NCBI RefSeq assembly: GCF_031755915.1
Contig: NC_083380.1
Span: 15,705,001 to 15,769,000, forward strand
Direction of reading: 5' to 3'
Source: Ziziphus jujuba
Taxonomy: Eukaryota; Streptophyta; Magnoliopsida; Rosales; Rhamnaceae
Length of the DNA: 64,000 nt
Shown here piece after piece: positions 22,555 to 35,800 of this stretch. Every line of letters starts with the position of its first letter. The first letter of the stretch is position 1. The translations under genes and the position numbers were made by a program. A model generated the notes under the pieces. That model was not told the DNA's origin and did not search any database. It worked only from the letters and a program-made list of their open reading frames with translations.

Positions 22555-24102
22555 ATCTACCTGCTTACAAAATTCTGTCCATGAAATTTTATGGTTCATT
22601 GGAATAGAAAGGGTATTGGTCCCGCATATGCTCTTTAGGTTCCCACGCGCTTCCTTGACTAAATGTTTCCTCCATTTCATCTATGAAATTTCACGCTCCA
22701 TTAGAATAGGTAAGGGTACAAGTCCAGCATCTGCTATTTAGGTACCCAAGTCATGTTCCCGACCAAGTGGTTCCTACAGTGGACTTTGCCCAATAAGATA
22801 GTCTTGTTGCGAAGTACTCAGTTCTTACGATCTAAAACCTACACTGGTTACTCCATATGTAATAGGTCTTCTCTCATCTTAATGTCAGGTGTCTCAAGCA
22901 CCTGCGAAGGATCAGAAATGTACTTCCACACCATAGAAACATGAAATACATTGTGTACCCATTTTAGCTTATCAGGTAGAGCCAACCTATATGGCACTGG
23001 GCCAATTCTTTCAATTATCTCATCTGGCCCTATGTCATGAGGACTTAGTTTTCATTTTTGGCCAAAGCACATAACTTCTTTCTATGGGGACAGCCTCAAG
23101 AATACCCAATCACCAATTTCGAATTCAAGCTCTTTCATGTGCCATTGGCATAACTTTTCTGTCGATCTTGCGCAGCCTTTAATCTTTCTCGGATGACTCT
23201 CACCTTGTCCATGGTTATCTGTAACTAATAATACCCAACTACATTGTTTGATGTAAGAAGCTTTTCTTTGCCCATTCCACTCCATAGTGGGTCCGACGTT
23301 GTTTCCCGTACTTTATGGGGACATCTCAATACTTGCTTGATAACTATCATTATAAACAAATTCCACCAATGGTAGTGACTCATCGTACCTTCCTTTGAAT
23401 TGCATGATACACGATCTCAACATGTCCTCCAAGGTCTGTGTAGTTTGCTTTAATTATCCATTGGTTTTCAAGTGGAAAGCAGTACTAAAACTAAGCTTTA
23501 CTCCAAATGTATTTGCTAAATTTTGCCACAATCTCGAAGTAAAGAAAAGATCTCGATCAGATGTGAAGCTAACAAGTACTTTAAGCAAACTCACTATATA
23601 GATCACAAATATCTCAGCCAATTTTTTTGGAGAGAACTGTTCTTGCATAGGTAAAAAATGCACTTATTCAGTGAGTCAGTCGATGATTACCCAAATACCA
23701 TTATACCTCTTTTCTTGTGGGAGGGAGTTTAAACATAAATTCCATAGTGAGGTGCTCCCACTTCTATACAGGGATAGGTAAGGGTTAGGTTATCCTGAAG
23801 GTTTCTGCCTTCATATCCTCATATTTTTTGACAAATCAAACATTTTGATACAAATTTAACAACTTCCCTTTTCATGCTGATCCACAATAGTATTTTACCA
23901 ATGTTCGATATATCTTGGTACTTCCCCGATGCATTGCATACATTGAGCTATGTGCTTTTGCCAAGATCTCCTTTTTGAGGTTAGGTATAAAAACACAAAG
24001 CCTGTCTCTGAACACTAGGGCTCCATCCTTTCTAATGGCAAACTCCATGTTAAGCCCTTCTTGCACCTTATTTTTTATTGTCCTCAGCTTAAAGTCTTCC
24101 AT
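22555..24102 (-). pseudogene. Chromovirus pol remnant (integrase to C-terminus)
   Basis: Minus-strand pieces match the 3' part of the complete element at 41487-42960: GDWVFLRLSP (23085-23120), SDRDLFFTSRLWQNLA (around 23500-23560, integrase core) and SSMYAMHRGSTKIYRTLVKYY (23880-23950, zinc-binding region). Frames are broken many times. The segment stops abruptly near 24102 and continues into LTR sequence, so the rest of pol, gag and the primer site are deleted. Confidence 0.75.
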
Positions 24103-25200
24103 ATATATATAAAAAAATACTTGATGCACATACTATATACCAGTAATGTCCGACGGTGCTCAGTGTCCCAAAGCACCGGCTGACAGGGAAGTCAAAGAGA
24201 GAAACCTGCATGGAAGGAGATGACTATGGCTAATATCAAACTTGCCTACCCTCGGTCCGATGGCAACCACCGAAAGTATAAACCTGCATGCTCATAACAA
24301 TCTGCCCGCGCGCTAATCACATCCATAACTACAGAACACCGACACATGTATGGTGCATCGAAAATAGATAAAATTTATAATATTATTAAACTTGAATTTT
24401 TATAAAATTTATCAATTTACATAATCCATCTCTACCACCAGAAAATCAAGTTTATGAATATATTAATTAATTAATTAATGCATAAATATATTTTTGGAAA
24501 TACTAAATTTTAAATAAATATTTTTCTTCAAATCCATGAAATCAATTTACATAAAAGCAATATAAAAAAAATACATAAAAATTCTTACATAATTAAAATC
24601 ACATAAATGCATTATTTATGCATCAAAATTTCAGCATTTAAATCAATAGTAAATTTAATTAATATAATATTCAATTAATATGATAGTAGCAGTTTTCCAT
24701 CGTAACACATGGCTCTTTTTAAGCATGATACATGGCAACTTTCAAGTGGTGACACATGGCGCAACTTTAAAGACTCCCCCAAATATTTTGCTACCCAGTA
24801 ATCAGTCTTGGAAAATATAGATACAAATTTGCAAACCTGTAACTTTTTAACAGTAGATCCAAATTAGGCATGCCGCTAGTTTATGGACTCGTATCAACAA
24901 GCATTTTCATATAACAAATGGGCTAACACTAGAATCTACGTAACTAAAAAGTCAACTCGGGCTCGTTGATCAATTTGGATCATATCTTGTTTCACTAATA
25001 ACTTTTAAGCTATAGCTCCATTTTCGATGTACAACTAGTCTACGAACTCGGATCAATGTGTACTCCGCAATGGTTTCTTGGTCAATGAAAAATTCCATCT
25101 AGAGTAAAAAGTCAACATTTTGATCCACTTGGTCAATGGTCAAACCCAATCAACCTCGGTCAATGTGAAAATTTTTGGTGATTGGGGACGGGGTGTTACA
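24103..25200 (-). mobile_element. Partial chromovirus LTR (right LTR of the deleted element)
   Basis: Begins in mid-LTR (CTATATACCAGTAATGTCC, equivalent to about 39361 in the complete element) and runs to the end GGGGTGTTACA at 25200. The junction at about 24102 fuses pol to mid-LTR, a single internal deletion. Confidence 0.7.
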
Positions 25201-25727
25201 TAATAGCCTTTGAACAGGTGAGGTAGCCCTCAGATAGATATGGTTACATGGTAATCCTCGGGCAAGTTAGATTAATAATATTATCATTAAAATGATTACT
25301 AATATTATTGTGAATATAGTGATTATTTTTGTTAGCCCCTCTTACTATATTACACACTGGTATATTGTAAAATGATATTTAAGATGTATTTGATATGTGC
25401 GGCACTAAATGGGTGGTGTGGGCAGATGTGAATGTTTAAAGGTATATTTTAGTTGTTTATTTAGTAAATTATTCCTATTGTGCATATATGTGTGTGTTTT
25501 ATATGAATTGTTATCGAAGTGCTGCCATTTGTGTAATTTATTTGTAGTAAGGTGGGATGGATAAGGTGATACTATATAGGAGCACATTTTCGTGCAGGTA
25601 AATTTTGGGACATGTTCTACCCTTAGGGGAGAAGTTGTTGAATTTTCCATAGGATGATCTGGTAGGGTTTCGCTGGGATCAGGGATTGTCTAGGATTTTA
25701 GGAATGTATCCTGGATGGGTCATGACA
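25201..25727 (+). mobile_element. Chromovirus LTR end fragment, plus orientation
   Basis: The last part (AATTTTCCATAGGATG, GGGATCAGGG, GTCTAGG, GGGTCATGACA) is the LTR U5 end read on the plus strand. Upstream, AT-rich sequence is probably more diverged LTR. Confidence 0.55.
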
Positions 25728-25732
25728 AAAAC

Positions 25733-27700
25733 TTTCAAGATCCTTCCGAGCTTCCCCGTCAGAACCTAGGTTAGTCGTCACTAAGGAAAACCCCACCAAA
25801 CAATCTTATAGAAAATCCGACAGCATCACCCCTAAGGATTGGACTTGCCCAAAAAATTCCTGCTCGGAAAGCACAATCCAATAACGCACCACCATATTCC
25901 TCCCATCTTGCTACAAAATTTTTCATAATGTACACCAATCCAATAATAAATAATACAAGGAAAAGGATAAAACCAAATAATTAATAATCTAACAGCAATA
26001 ATATTCAGAGCATACTAAGATTTAATTTAAAAACAGTATCAACACAAATACAAAGGGAATAATGATAGAAATATTACAAGGGGAAAAAAAGAGAGTATTC
26101 TTCTCCAACATAGCAATGGACGGAAAATTGTCGAGCTCGCACTCTGGACGAACAAAGTCTACAAAACACCTTGGCCTAGGGGAAGAAATTTAAAAACAAG
26201 AAAAATAATGAGATGCTAATCATCACAGTAAGTGGTACCCCGCTAAGTACTAAAATATATTATTATAAAACAATGACAATTAATGAGAAATAAATAAATT
26301 AGAAATTTAAAATTTAGTAATTTAGGAAATTATTTAGAAATAAGGATTTTCTCTCAAAACCCTCATTATTTCACTAAGTTTGAAAAGTTTCCCTTTTTAA
26401 AAAGTTTTTTTTTTTTAAGAAAACCTATAATTTTATATTCCCCAAAATATAAAGTAGTAAATCAAAATATAAATAAAATAAAATAGAAAACAATATTAGG
26501 AATAATTCTAAAAACAAATATTAATTTAAGACGAATACAATTAAAATTTATGTGAGGCAAATAGACATAAAAATAAATTAAATCAAAATAAAATAAAATA
26601 AAATAATATCCTATGATGAACTTAAATCCAACAATTTTAATAATTTATAAAATGGCAATTTAAATAATTTAAAACATAATTTCAATAAATAAATAAAATA
26701 TAATAAAACATATATCACGTGGTGTCAGACGGTATTCGGCATCCCAATCACCACTCTGATAGGGGATAAGAGAGATACCTGTAATTAGATACCATGACAT
26801 TCCAAGACATCGATGCTAATAACCTATCATCTTACGGTCAAGAGAGGGTGGTCAATGCTTCTTATTCAAAATACCTGCCAAACTTCTTGCCCTTAGCTCC
26901 CACAATATGGCTCTAATCAACAATATATACTACAGAATACCAATACTATAAGGTGCATTTAAAACAACAAAATTTGACAATATAACATACACCAGATTTT
27001 TATAAATTAATACTAGATTCTTAATACATTTTTCTAAACCCCAAAAATTCCATTTTTTGTTTAAACCAAAATTTTAATTCCACCAAATTTTATAAAATAA
27101 TTTCTTTCCACAATAAACGCAAATTCACATATATATACATACATAGATATATTTTGTGTGCAAATAATTTTTTATGAATTTTTTCTTCAAACCCATAAAA
27201 ATCAATTTATACAAGATTAAATATAATAACAACATTACTTTCCATAACATAATGAATAAATACTTTTCTTTAATTTGAAAATATACTGCACAATTTACAG
27301 AAATTTAAATAATTACATAACACAAATTTAAATGGCTCAAAAATATACCTAGAAAGTGGACCACTCACTTGAAAATGGGGATTACTTTGGATCCTTCACC
27401 GGGTCGGTCCCTCAATTCACATGGGTATTTAAAATATCAACAGAACATAATACCGATTAAAATAATATTCTAATAAAGTATTATATACACAGTTTACCTA
27501 GGTGATGTAATACAAACTTTAACTAAAATTGGCAATATACATACCAAATCGAAGCTCAAGATGCAAGAATTGCAGGTCGGGTCTTACCTATCAGAGATAT
27601 GATTGGTAGTGGTTGGGATCTGATCGAGAAGAATCAGGAAACTTAATGTCCCTGGATCTCACAATTTAGATAGAATTGGAAAAAAATGGACTTAATAGTT
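25733..27700 (-). mobile_element. Chromovirus LTR fragment, minus orientation
   Basis: Collinear with 19925-21960: shared AGGATTGGAC, AAAATAAATTA, TTTCTTTCCACAATAAAC and GATCTCA blocks. It begins near TTTCAAGATCC only 5 bp after the oppositely oriented fragment ends and breaks off near 27700, so its last 600 bp are missing. Confidence 0.65.
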
Positions 27701-28760
27701 GTTTTAGGTGCTGATATTATAAATATAAAATTTCAAATCAAAAAAATACTAAGGTGGTAAAATTTTAAAACTGTTTTTAAAAATCTATATCTTTAGTATA
27801 TTTTAATTTAAAATTTAATATAATTTAAATAAAAAGATACTAAATTACAAAATTTTGAAAATAGTTTTAATATTTTCCACTTGAATAACTTCTTGTTTGA
27901 AAGTTGATATAAGTTAAACTCCATAATCACATGTTAAATAAGGCCCATATTGCAACAAAGTGGAAAATTAATTTTAAATTTACTAAATTTAAAAATTAGA
28001 AAATTTAATTGTAAAACTCTAAAAATTTAAAATATCAAAACCCAGTTAATCCACTGTTGTGTGTGTTGTGTGTGTGTGTGTATCTATATATATATATATC
28101 TAATATTTTGTGCCGCCTGCTTTAAAGGCCACCCAATCATATAGATACAATCCAAGACAGTAAAAGGTACACAAGATAAAAAGCTGTGATTCTATGTTGT
28201 TCCCTCCGTTTGTCCAATCAAATCCTCCATCACCATATTCTCTCCCGTCCAAAAGGGGAAAGCTCAAGATTCCAAAGATGATCCATCCCCCAAAAACGGC
28301 ATATCTCGGGTCCATCACTTTATTTATTTTTATTTATTTTTTTGTTTTTCTCCACCAATAATTTTAATATTAAAAGGATGTTTCATGAATTGGTTGCTAG
28401 TTAAATGCAAAGCCAAGTTGTTTTATAAAAGACACCAATTGAGGAAGTAGGTTAGGGGGGACCGACACGTGTTATGGCTTTTTGGTTTTTGGAAATAAAC
28501 GAATAATTATTTTGTATTGGAAGCCCACCGCCCCATATTGAAACCACTTATAAGTGGGAGAGACAGTGATGAGAGGAAGATGATAAGGAATGTGTGTTGA
28601 GGGAAGCTTTGGATCTTGCTTTTTTTGTTTCCTACATGCCTTGTAGCCAACTTGCATTGTGGACAGCATAATCCATCATGCAATGCATAGAGGATAGAAC
28701 AAACACCCCACATTTCTCTCCAGAAACTCTGAGAGCTACATTATATATATATATACTTAT
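27701..28760. other. Unassigned DNA with a less AT-rich island
   Basis: 28100-28330 and 28440-28740 are less AT-rich than the surroundings and unlike any repeat in the window. They contain a G-box-type CACGTG at about 28468. A 72-codon minus-strand frame (28100-28318) matches no family I know. It could be an old promoter or gene edge; no gene call. Confidence 0.3.
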
Positions 28761-30110
28761 TAATAATAATTCTATTATCCCAGATTTTTTGGGAAAACAT
28801 CACGCCACTTTTGGTAGGTTGTATAACGTAATTGGTATGAACACATCGTCCTAATTAATAATAAAAATTGAAGCTTTACTGTGAGTTGCAAGAATAATAT
28901 TAAGCAGAAAAACCATTTTAGCATATCTTGAAGCTGGAGGACAAAACCTTTACATTACAAAGGTCGGCTACCCTAAAAACATAGAAATCAGGTTGAAAAC
29001 TATGAGTGATCTTCTAAGCAGGCCGAAAAAGAGACCTAACACCTTGAATTAATACTTTAATAAATCTATGACTAAGCCTTTGTTTAGTAAAGTTTTTTTT
29101 TTTTTTTTTCCTTTTTTAAAGGCCTAAAAGTTCTATTTGAGAGCTAAAAGCTGTTTTTGTTAAAAAACATAAATGTTTAGCTGCAGCCAACAAATAATTG
29201 TGGAACAAAAAAAAAAAAAAAAAAAAAAACAGTGGGGGAAGGGGGGATTTTACGCAGTATAAAATAAAATCAAGTAAACAGTAAAAACTAACAATTTCAT
29301 GCTAAACTCGGTTTAGGTGAATTGATTGAGGTAAAATTTCCTCGAGCATTGGAGTACGAACTGCCATAGGTGGATATTTACTCGACAAGTTGAGCTACGT
29401 ACTTGTGGGCAAGGACCTGAACAATATTAGTACTTCTTTATCTTGTTCTGGTAGCTATCCCCTGTCTCTTCCCACTTTGTCTTGTTCCTCAACTACTCTG
29501 AAAAAAAAAAAAAAAAAACAAAAAAAAACAGTCTATGATCAAGATCTACTTCTCTTTTCCTTTTTTGTCCTTCTCTTCTTCATAGTTCCACTCTGGTTGA
29601 ACTGCTGCAACTAATAATTCCTCTGGTCTAAATTAATGCCTGCAATAGTAACCTGATTTCTAAAGTTAGGGAGAAGTAAAACTACAATACTTGGTCTGTC
29701 GTTTTATTGAATTTTTCATATATCACTCCATGACTTGATAATAAAATGACTATAAGCAAGATCGATTTCGTAGGAAGGTCTTTTGGTTTTATTTTCTTCT
29801 TAGTAAGATCGATTTCATAGGAAGGTCTTTTGGTTTTATTTTCTTCTTTTCCCTTTTACCGCTGTTTTAATTTATTTTAATCATCATTTATGCCCCTTCT
29901 TCTTTATATTCTTGATTTTTCTTTGCTTCCATAAAGTTTTCCTCAACTCTACTCTTTCTTACCATCTTAAGAAATAGAACTTACTGAACTTATTTTACGT
30001 AAAAATGGCCCTACGCCTAAGGTCTCCAAAATGTCACATCCTTGTTTCCCTGCATTTGTTGGTCTCTCTATCTAATAATGATCATTCTAGCAATTAGAAA
30101 TATGATATGC
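28761..30110. other. Intergenic DNA
   Basis: Poly-T (29093-29110), poly-A (29209-29229 and 29500-29518) runs and no supported gene. The poly-A runs could be tails of decayed retroposons, but no body was recognised. Confidence 0.4.
29758..29851. repeat. 47-bp tandem duplication
   Basis: AAGATCGATTTCGTAGG...TTTATTTTCTTCTTA occurs twice in a row with a 47-bp period and essentially one substitution, so the duplication is recent. Confidence 0.9.
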
Positions 30111-30114
30111 ATCT

Positions 30115-30475
30115 ATTATACCATCAAGGTTGGTAGTTTAGCCTACCACTCAATCATCATATCAACGAATCCGAAAATTGTGGTTTGAATTTTAACAAAC
30201 TCTATTATTATCTTGAACAGTCCTATATTGCATTGTACAAGACTCTGCTCTGATGCCTACGATATTACGATGAGGCAATAAGTCATCAAGATATTTTATC
30301 TGCATTCTTTGTTCAACTATCAAAATATTTTATTTGCATTGATCGTCCAACTTTGTTATAAATGTCTCTTTGGAAGGACCTAATGGTAAAACAATTAATT
30401 TTTCTTCCATAAAAATTCTATTTCAAATCCTTCCAACCCCAATTTGAAAAAGAAAAAAAAAGAGAAAAAAAAAAT
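30115..30475 (+). mobile_element. Decayed tRNA-derived SINE-like sequences
   Basis: Two stretches look like decayed SINEs: 30120-30230 (GGTTGGTAGTTTAGCC as A-box region, GTGGTTTGAATTTT as B-box region) and 30378-30475 (GACCTAATGGTAAAAC, then TATTTCAAATCC, ending in an A-rich GAAAAA tail). Family and ends are unresolved. Confidence 0.3.
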
Positions 30476-31264
30476 TGTTATAGACCAAAGCAGCTAATAA
30501 AATCAATATATTGTTAAACTTTCTATCATATTTAAATTAATCAAATCATTTATCTACCCTTGTTTATAAATAATTGGAATTTTTAAACAAAATTTTTCTC
30601 AAATCTTCATCCATGGAACACGACCCTTATTTATCGACAATAATATACCTATCAATTTTAGATTCAAATCATCCAATAATTAAAAAGAAAAACTCTTTAA
30701 ATACCCATTGATATGAAATTGACTTTTATTAAATTTTATTATGAATTTAGAGACCACATAACGATATTTAATTCATATTAAATTTATTAACCATTGTTAT
30801 ATTGGCATTTAATTTACCATATTAACTGGTAAATAATATTATATATATAGATTAGAGAGAATGTGTATCAAGGAACTCAACAAACGTTTTCAATAAATTA
30901 TTCTAATGTTATTGATGAATTAATATTTATTCTTAATTATAAAATTATGAGTTAAATCTAAACCATTTTTAGAAGCAGTTACAGATTATTAAATTATAAT
31001 CTTATTAATGAGTATGATTTTAAAAAAAAAAAAAAAAGTTAAAATTTTTGGTACATATATGGTATGGAACCGGCCCATGTCGACAAATCCTTGCATTCTT
31101 ATAATATTTTCTATAATTTTATTTATTTATTTGTACGTCAGATTGATCCATTCAAGTAATAATAGAGCCTCAATTATCACTGCTGTTGTCTTTTACCATA
31201 ATAATATTTATTTTTTAATCTAATCAGAATATAATCAAAGTGATGTGGTATGATTTTATTTCTA

Positions 31265-31612
31265 AGGGTTAATTGCACTTCAGTATGCTATATGTGGTCA
31301 AGCTGCAAATTAAACTATCAATTTACAATTATTAAAAAGTTTAAAAATTAAGAAAATTAGTTTTTTTAACTTGCAAACAAGAAGAGGAAAGAAATATTGA
31401 TTGATTAATTTTTTCAACTTGCGAATAAGATGAGGAAAAAAATATTGATTAATTAATTAATGTAAAAACTAGTTAATTTCTTAATTTTTAAATTTTTTGT
31501 TAGTAATTTGGGAAATAGTCTAATATGAAACAAATTGTAAACCTAATATGAAACATTTAAAACTTGAGGATCCAATGTGCAACATAGCCAATGTAAAAGT
31601 ACTAAAGTGTAA
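31265..31612. mobile_element. MITE, about 350 bp
   Basis: The left end GGGTTAATTGCACTTCAGTA and the reverse complement of the right end (TGATTAATTACACTTTAGTA) form imperfect inverted repeats. The middle holds a doubled segment (GAGGAAAGAAATATTGATT and GAGGAAAAAAATATTGATT, about 57 bp apart). Confidence 0.55.
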
Positions 31613-32066
31613 TTAATCATTTATATAAGTGAAAATTAATTCAGTATAAAAGTAAAGTTAATTTTAATTATCTAAATGAAGCTGTAGATGTGGTCATCAT
31701 CCTAAAGCTTCAAGCAGGCCAAGAATGTGAGGAATAAGCATGTTACTAGGGCTTCTGAAAAATAATGTTATTTGCTTTTTGTTTTTAGGACCTCTGTCAC
31801 TTTGTTGATGCCTTTTGAGATGGTTTTTATTTACCTTTCTTGGTTTAGTTTTTTCTCCTTGATTGTATGACATTTTTTTTTTTTTAATAAACTGTGGAGT
31901 CTCCACAGCCTTTTCAAATTAACTATTAACATTTTTCCCCCTTATTGGAATATTGGTGTTGGTATTTTGATCTTATTAAGACTTCATGGTTGAGGAAATT
32001 GACTTCGCCAATTTGTTGTCCTCTTGGGAATAATAGCACATAACAATTTTTACTTTTTCCTTTTTC
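31613..32066. other. DNA flanking the LINE 3' end
   Basis: AT-rich DNA with T runs at 31873-31885, no gene. It is the likely pre-insertion sequence next to the LINE tail. Confidence 0.4.
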
Positions 32067-33674
32067 TTTTTTTTTTTTTTTTAAAGAAGAACATTTTGAT
32101 TCTGAAAACTCAAAGGAAGAAACATCATTTTGGATAGATTGGAGGAGCCAAGAAGGTCCCTCCCCCATCCAACTTTCATAAGAGTTTAAACTAACAACAT
32201 GTTGAGCTACCCAATAGGTAACTCTATTTGCATCCCTATTAGAATATAAATAAATAAACTTAGAATGAACAAATAGTAAGGCTCTAATCTCTTCCATCCA
32301 AAAACAATCAGCATGTAAAGAAGTAGCATCTTTTAGTAGCTTAACTGCAACTTGAGAGTCATAAACAATCTTTACCTCCTTTATCCATTTAGTAGACCAA
32401 ACTCAATTGCCTTTTTAATTGCCAAAAGCTCAATGGTTAAAGAATTATATGTACACAACACAGCCTTTGTAAGGGCGGCCATGAACCGTCCATGGGAGTT
32501 TTGAATTACAACTCCAACACTATGCCTACCTTCGACATCGTGAACAGATCCTGCTCTATCAACATTTATTTTAAAAGTATCGTGAAGGCACCCAATGCTT
32601 AACTCTACTAGTTGCCGAAGGCACATCATTCTTTTTATTTGCTTCCTTGAAATCAATTTGAAGCTGGACCACACCATCAAGAATAAAAGGATCTACCACT
32701 ATAGAGGTACCATATAAAATAGCATTCCTTCTATTCCATATAGCCTTTCAATTTGTAAGGATAAAGCCCACCAACATAAGTCAGTAAAAGAAGTATGTAG
32801 AACCCCTTTCAAAATTGAATAGAAATCCTTTTTTTTTTTTCCAATAATATTTTAAGCTTGATGACAACTCCAAAATACATGCAAAACATTCTCATCTCCA
32901 ATAGATTCTCATTCTAATAATTCTGCATAACGGATAATTTAATTATAAGCTCGCCATAAAAACATCTTAATTTTATTTGCTACTTCTAACCTCTTGATTT
33001 TACTCTGCCAATTCCCCTTCTGTGAATTAATTGGTCCTCCAACTAATGCACCACATCACAATTTACAAGCAATCCAATATCCCGATTTAAACGTATATAT
33101 ACCAGGAGCAATATGATCCGATGTAAATTTATTTTGATGAATAGTGCCTCCAATTGGAAGTTAACAAATCAAATCAGCCTTTTCCTCAACAAATACAGGC
33201 TGAATAAGATACAAATTCCACCCACCCGATGCTGAAGAAAGCTCATTAACACAAGTATCACCATACAACAATTGAGGAAAGAATTCTTAAAGAACCAGAA
33301 TTTGGAACCCAAAAATCTTTATAAATTCTAATAGTACTTCCATCATCAATTTTCCATATACCACCACTTTCCAACACTCCCTTCCCCTAAAATAGAATTT
33401 TCCAAACGTGAAAAGTTTTAGAATCAAACCAAGCATCCCAAAATGTACAAATCGGATAATACTTTGATGTAAGAACTTTACTTATCAAACTATTCCGGTA
33501 TTGAACAAGCCTGCAACATTGTTTAGCAAAAAGAGCTTTATTAAATTCTTCTATATGATGATCTAAAACCCAAATCACCTGGCATAATCTTAGCCAGCTT
33601 ATCTAAGAAATACTTTTCTTCTCACCCAACGAATCCCACCAAAATCTTAACCATCATACTATTCAGTTCATTAA
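32067..33674 (-). pseudogene. LINE ORF2 C-terminal part with RNase H domain
   Basis: On the minus strand, KINVDRAGSVHDVEGR followed by VGVVIQNSHGRFMAALTKAV (about 32440-32570) is the RNase H-type domain found at the end of plant L1-like ORF2. It is followed by DANRVTYWVAQHVV and PSWLLQSIQNDVSS, typical of the extreme C-terminus. A poly-A (T15 on the plus strand, from 32082 to 32068) marks the 3' end. Frames are interrupted. Upstream (32700-33660) is the zinc-finger-like and linker region with decayed coding pieces. Confidence 0.75.
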
Positions 33675-33774
33675 TGTCAGGACCTGTCCAAAATCTCTTA
33701 CGGAAACCCTAGACAAACCCTGATCCCAGGAAAACCCTACCGAACTTTCCTATGGAAAATCTGACAGAATCTCC

Positions 33775-34440
33775 GCATTCAGATGTCACCTTATGAGGCA
33801 TTGTATGAGAAACAATATTGGACTCTATTATGTTGAAATGCGAAGGATGAAAGGAAATTTCTAGGTCCTGAGATTGTACAAGTGACAGTGGATGAGATCA
33901 ATATTATACTTAGTTAAGCAGCTCAAGACAGGAAGAAGACCTATGTGGAGGTGCATAGAAAGGGTATCGGGTTCGAGGTTGGTGATCATGTATTTCTTGG
34001 AGTAATCTCTATGGAAGGGAGTTGTACGTTATGGCCGACAAGGGAAAACTAAGTCCTCGTCACGTAAGTCCCTACGAGATTATTGAAAGGATTGGTCCTG
34101 TGGGGTATAGGTTAGCACGACCGGACGAGTTAGCATGGGTGCACAATGTGTTTCATGTTTCGATGCTCCAGAAGTACATTGCAGACCCATCGCATGTGCT
34201 CGAGACTTCCAACATTGAATTGAGAGAAGACCTATCATGCATAGAGCAACCAGTATAGATCTTACATCACGAGAAATGCGTATTGGTCAATAAGAGTATT
34301 TCTCAAGTCTAAGTCTTGTGGCGAATTCACCTAGCCAAGAAAGTGACTTGTTCACCAAGGCGCAGATCCGTGACCAATATTCTTATATGTTTCAGCGACG
34401 TATGAAATTTCGAGGATGAAATTTTTGTAAGGGGGAAGGT
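33775..34440 (+). pseudogene. Chromovirus integrase C-terminus fragment
   Basis: Plus-strand pieces: MSPYEALYEKQYWTPLC-like region near 33785-33830, KLSPRHVSPYEIIERIGPVG (34040-34110), WVHNVFHVSMLQKYIADPSH (34135-34195) and a chromodomain-like tail. It ends in a purine tract (AAGGGGGAAGG) directly before an LTR start, the usual place for the polypurine tract. Many frame breaks. Confidence 0.75.
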
Positions 34441-34750
34441 TATAACATCCCGTCTCGAAGTACACCAGAATTTTTTCACGTTGATCGAGGTTGATCAGGT
34501 TTGACTGTCATTGACCGAGAGGGGTCAAACTCTGACTTTTTGATATGGATAGAACTCTAGGGGTTTCTCAAGAATGATATTTGGATGTTGTGAAATTTTA
34601 TTTTATGACTTTGATGAAATTAGCTAAAAGAAAGATGCTTGTTGAGGTTAAGATAATTGATTAATCAATGAGGAGTAAGGATCTTATAATAATAAATACT
34701 AGAAGTGTAATCAGAGGCAAAAGAATAATCTCAATCTTAACTAGGTGACA
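34441..34750 (+). mobile_element. Internally deleted chromovirus LTR
   Basis: Starts TATAACATCCCGTC and ends GGTGACA directly before a primer site. It is only 310 bp against 2.6-3.1 kb for related LTRs, so most of the LTR is deleted. It follows a polypurine tract and precedes a primer site, thus acting as 3' LTR of one unit and 5' LTR of the next. Confidence 0.65.
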
Positions 34751-34752
34751 GT

Positions 34753-34764
34753 TGGTATCAGAGC
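34753..34764 (+). other. Primer binding site (initiator Met tRNA type)
   Basis: TGGTATCAGAGC lies two bases after an LTR end. This 12-mer is complementary to the 3' end of plant initiator Met tRNA and primes many plant retrotransposons. Confidence 0.85.
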
Positions 34765-34914
34765 TCTAAGTTCTTCTGTTTCTAAGGGACTATGCGTTGT
34801 TGTGCATCCCATTTGCATTTATTCCCTCATTTTAATCGTTTTGAAATGTTATTCCCACGTCTCAAAGAAAATTCATTGTCCGAGTGGAAATAACTTTAAT
34901 GTCCGTAAGGTGTT

Positions 34915-35800
34915 AACTAGAATCGCCACTCCTAAAGGAGAGTCCTTATGGCCTAATTAAATGGTCAAGGAGTGTCTCTCCTTTACCAAAGATCAAATGA
35001 TGGAAGCAGATCTTATTCTGTTGGACCTCTTGAACTTGAAGTGATCCTAGGCATGGATTGGTTAACTGCGAATCATAGCTTGTTGGATTGGCACCGTAAA
35101 GAAGTAACTTTTATGTGTTTTGGCCTATCCGAGGTGGTGTTTCGTGGAAAGGTCAAGAGGCTTTTTTCGAGATTAATTTCTATCGTTGCTGTCAAGAAGC
35201 TATTGAATAATGGTTGTCAATGGTATCTAGCCCGTGAGGTTGATACCCGAGTAGATAATGAAATGTTGGAAGATGTGCTTGTAGTGAAAGACCATTTGAA
35301 TGTGTTTTCCAACAAGTTACCTGGGTTACCACCAAAAAGGGAGATCGATTTTGCCATCGAAGTGGCTTTGGACACTGTTCTGTTACCATCGTATTGTATG
35401 GCTCCAGAAGAGTTAAGGGAATTAAAGGTTCAATTGCAAGATTTGGTAAATCAAGGTACCATTAGACCAAGCGTACCATTGTGAGGAACATATGTGTTGT
35501 TTGTAAAGAAGAAGGATGGTAGTCTAAGGAGTGCATCGACTACCGACAACTTAACAAGGTGTTTTCTACGATTGACCTAACGTTTGGGTATCATCAATTG
35601 AGAATTCGAGAATCAAACATTACTAAGACTGCATTTCACATCGACTTCTGCTTTCTAGCCTTTGTTGAGACTAAAAGGCTAGAGTTTGAGATACTCACTC
35701 AGGATAGCATTACCATTCTTAGTAAGAGCAAAGATCTAGTGAGCTATCAGATATCTACCCCAACTTGGTTTGCGATGAGGATAATAAAAAGAAGATAATT
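34915..35800 (+). pseudogene. Chromovirus protease/RT fragment
   Basis: EVILGMDWLTANHSLLDW and EVTFMCFGLSEVVFRGKV (protease/linker), then [19 protein letters not shown] (start of RT), then [19 protein letters not shown] (RT palm). Compared with the complete element at 43513-45483, the RT is deleted and frameshifted after about 35480 and stops short of the catalytic aspartate pair. Confidence 0.75.

Noticed and set aside
28100..28318. 72-codon minus-strand frame
   Set aside because: Looks protein-like in places, but no family, no splice context and no neighbouring exons. Left as unassigned DNA.
28500..28713. Possible microRNA precursor
   Set aside because: Only a 7-bp stem (TGCATTG/CAATGCA) could be found and no known mature sequence; not a precursor-like fold.
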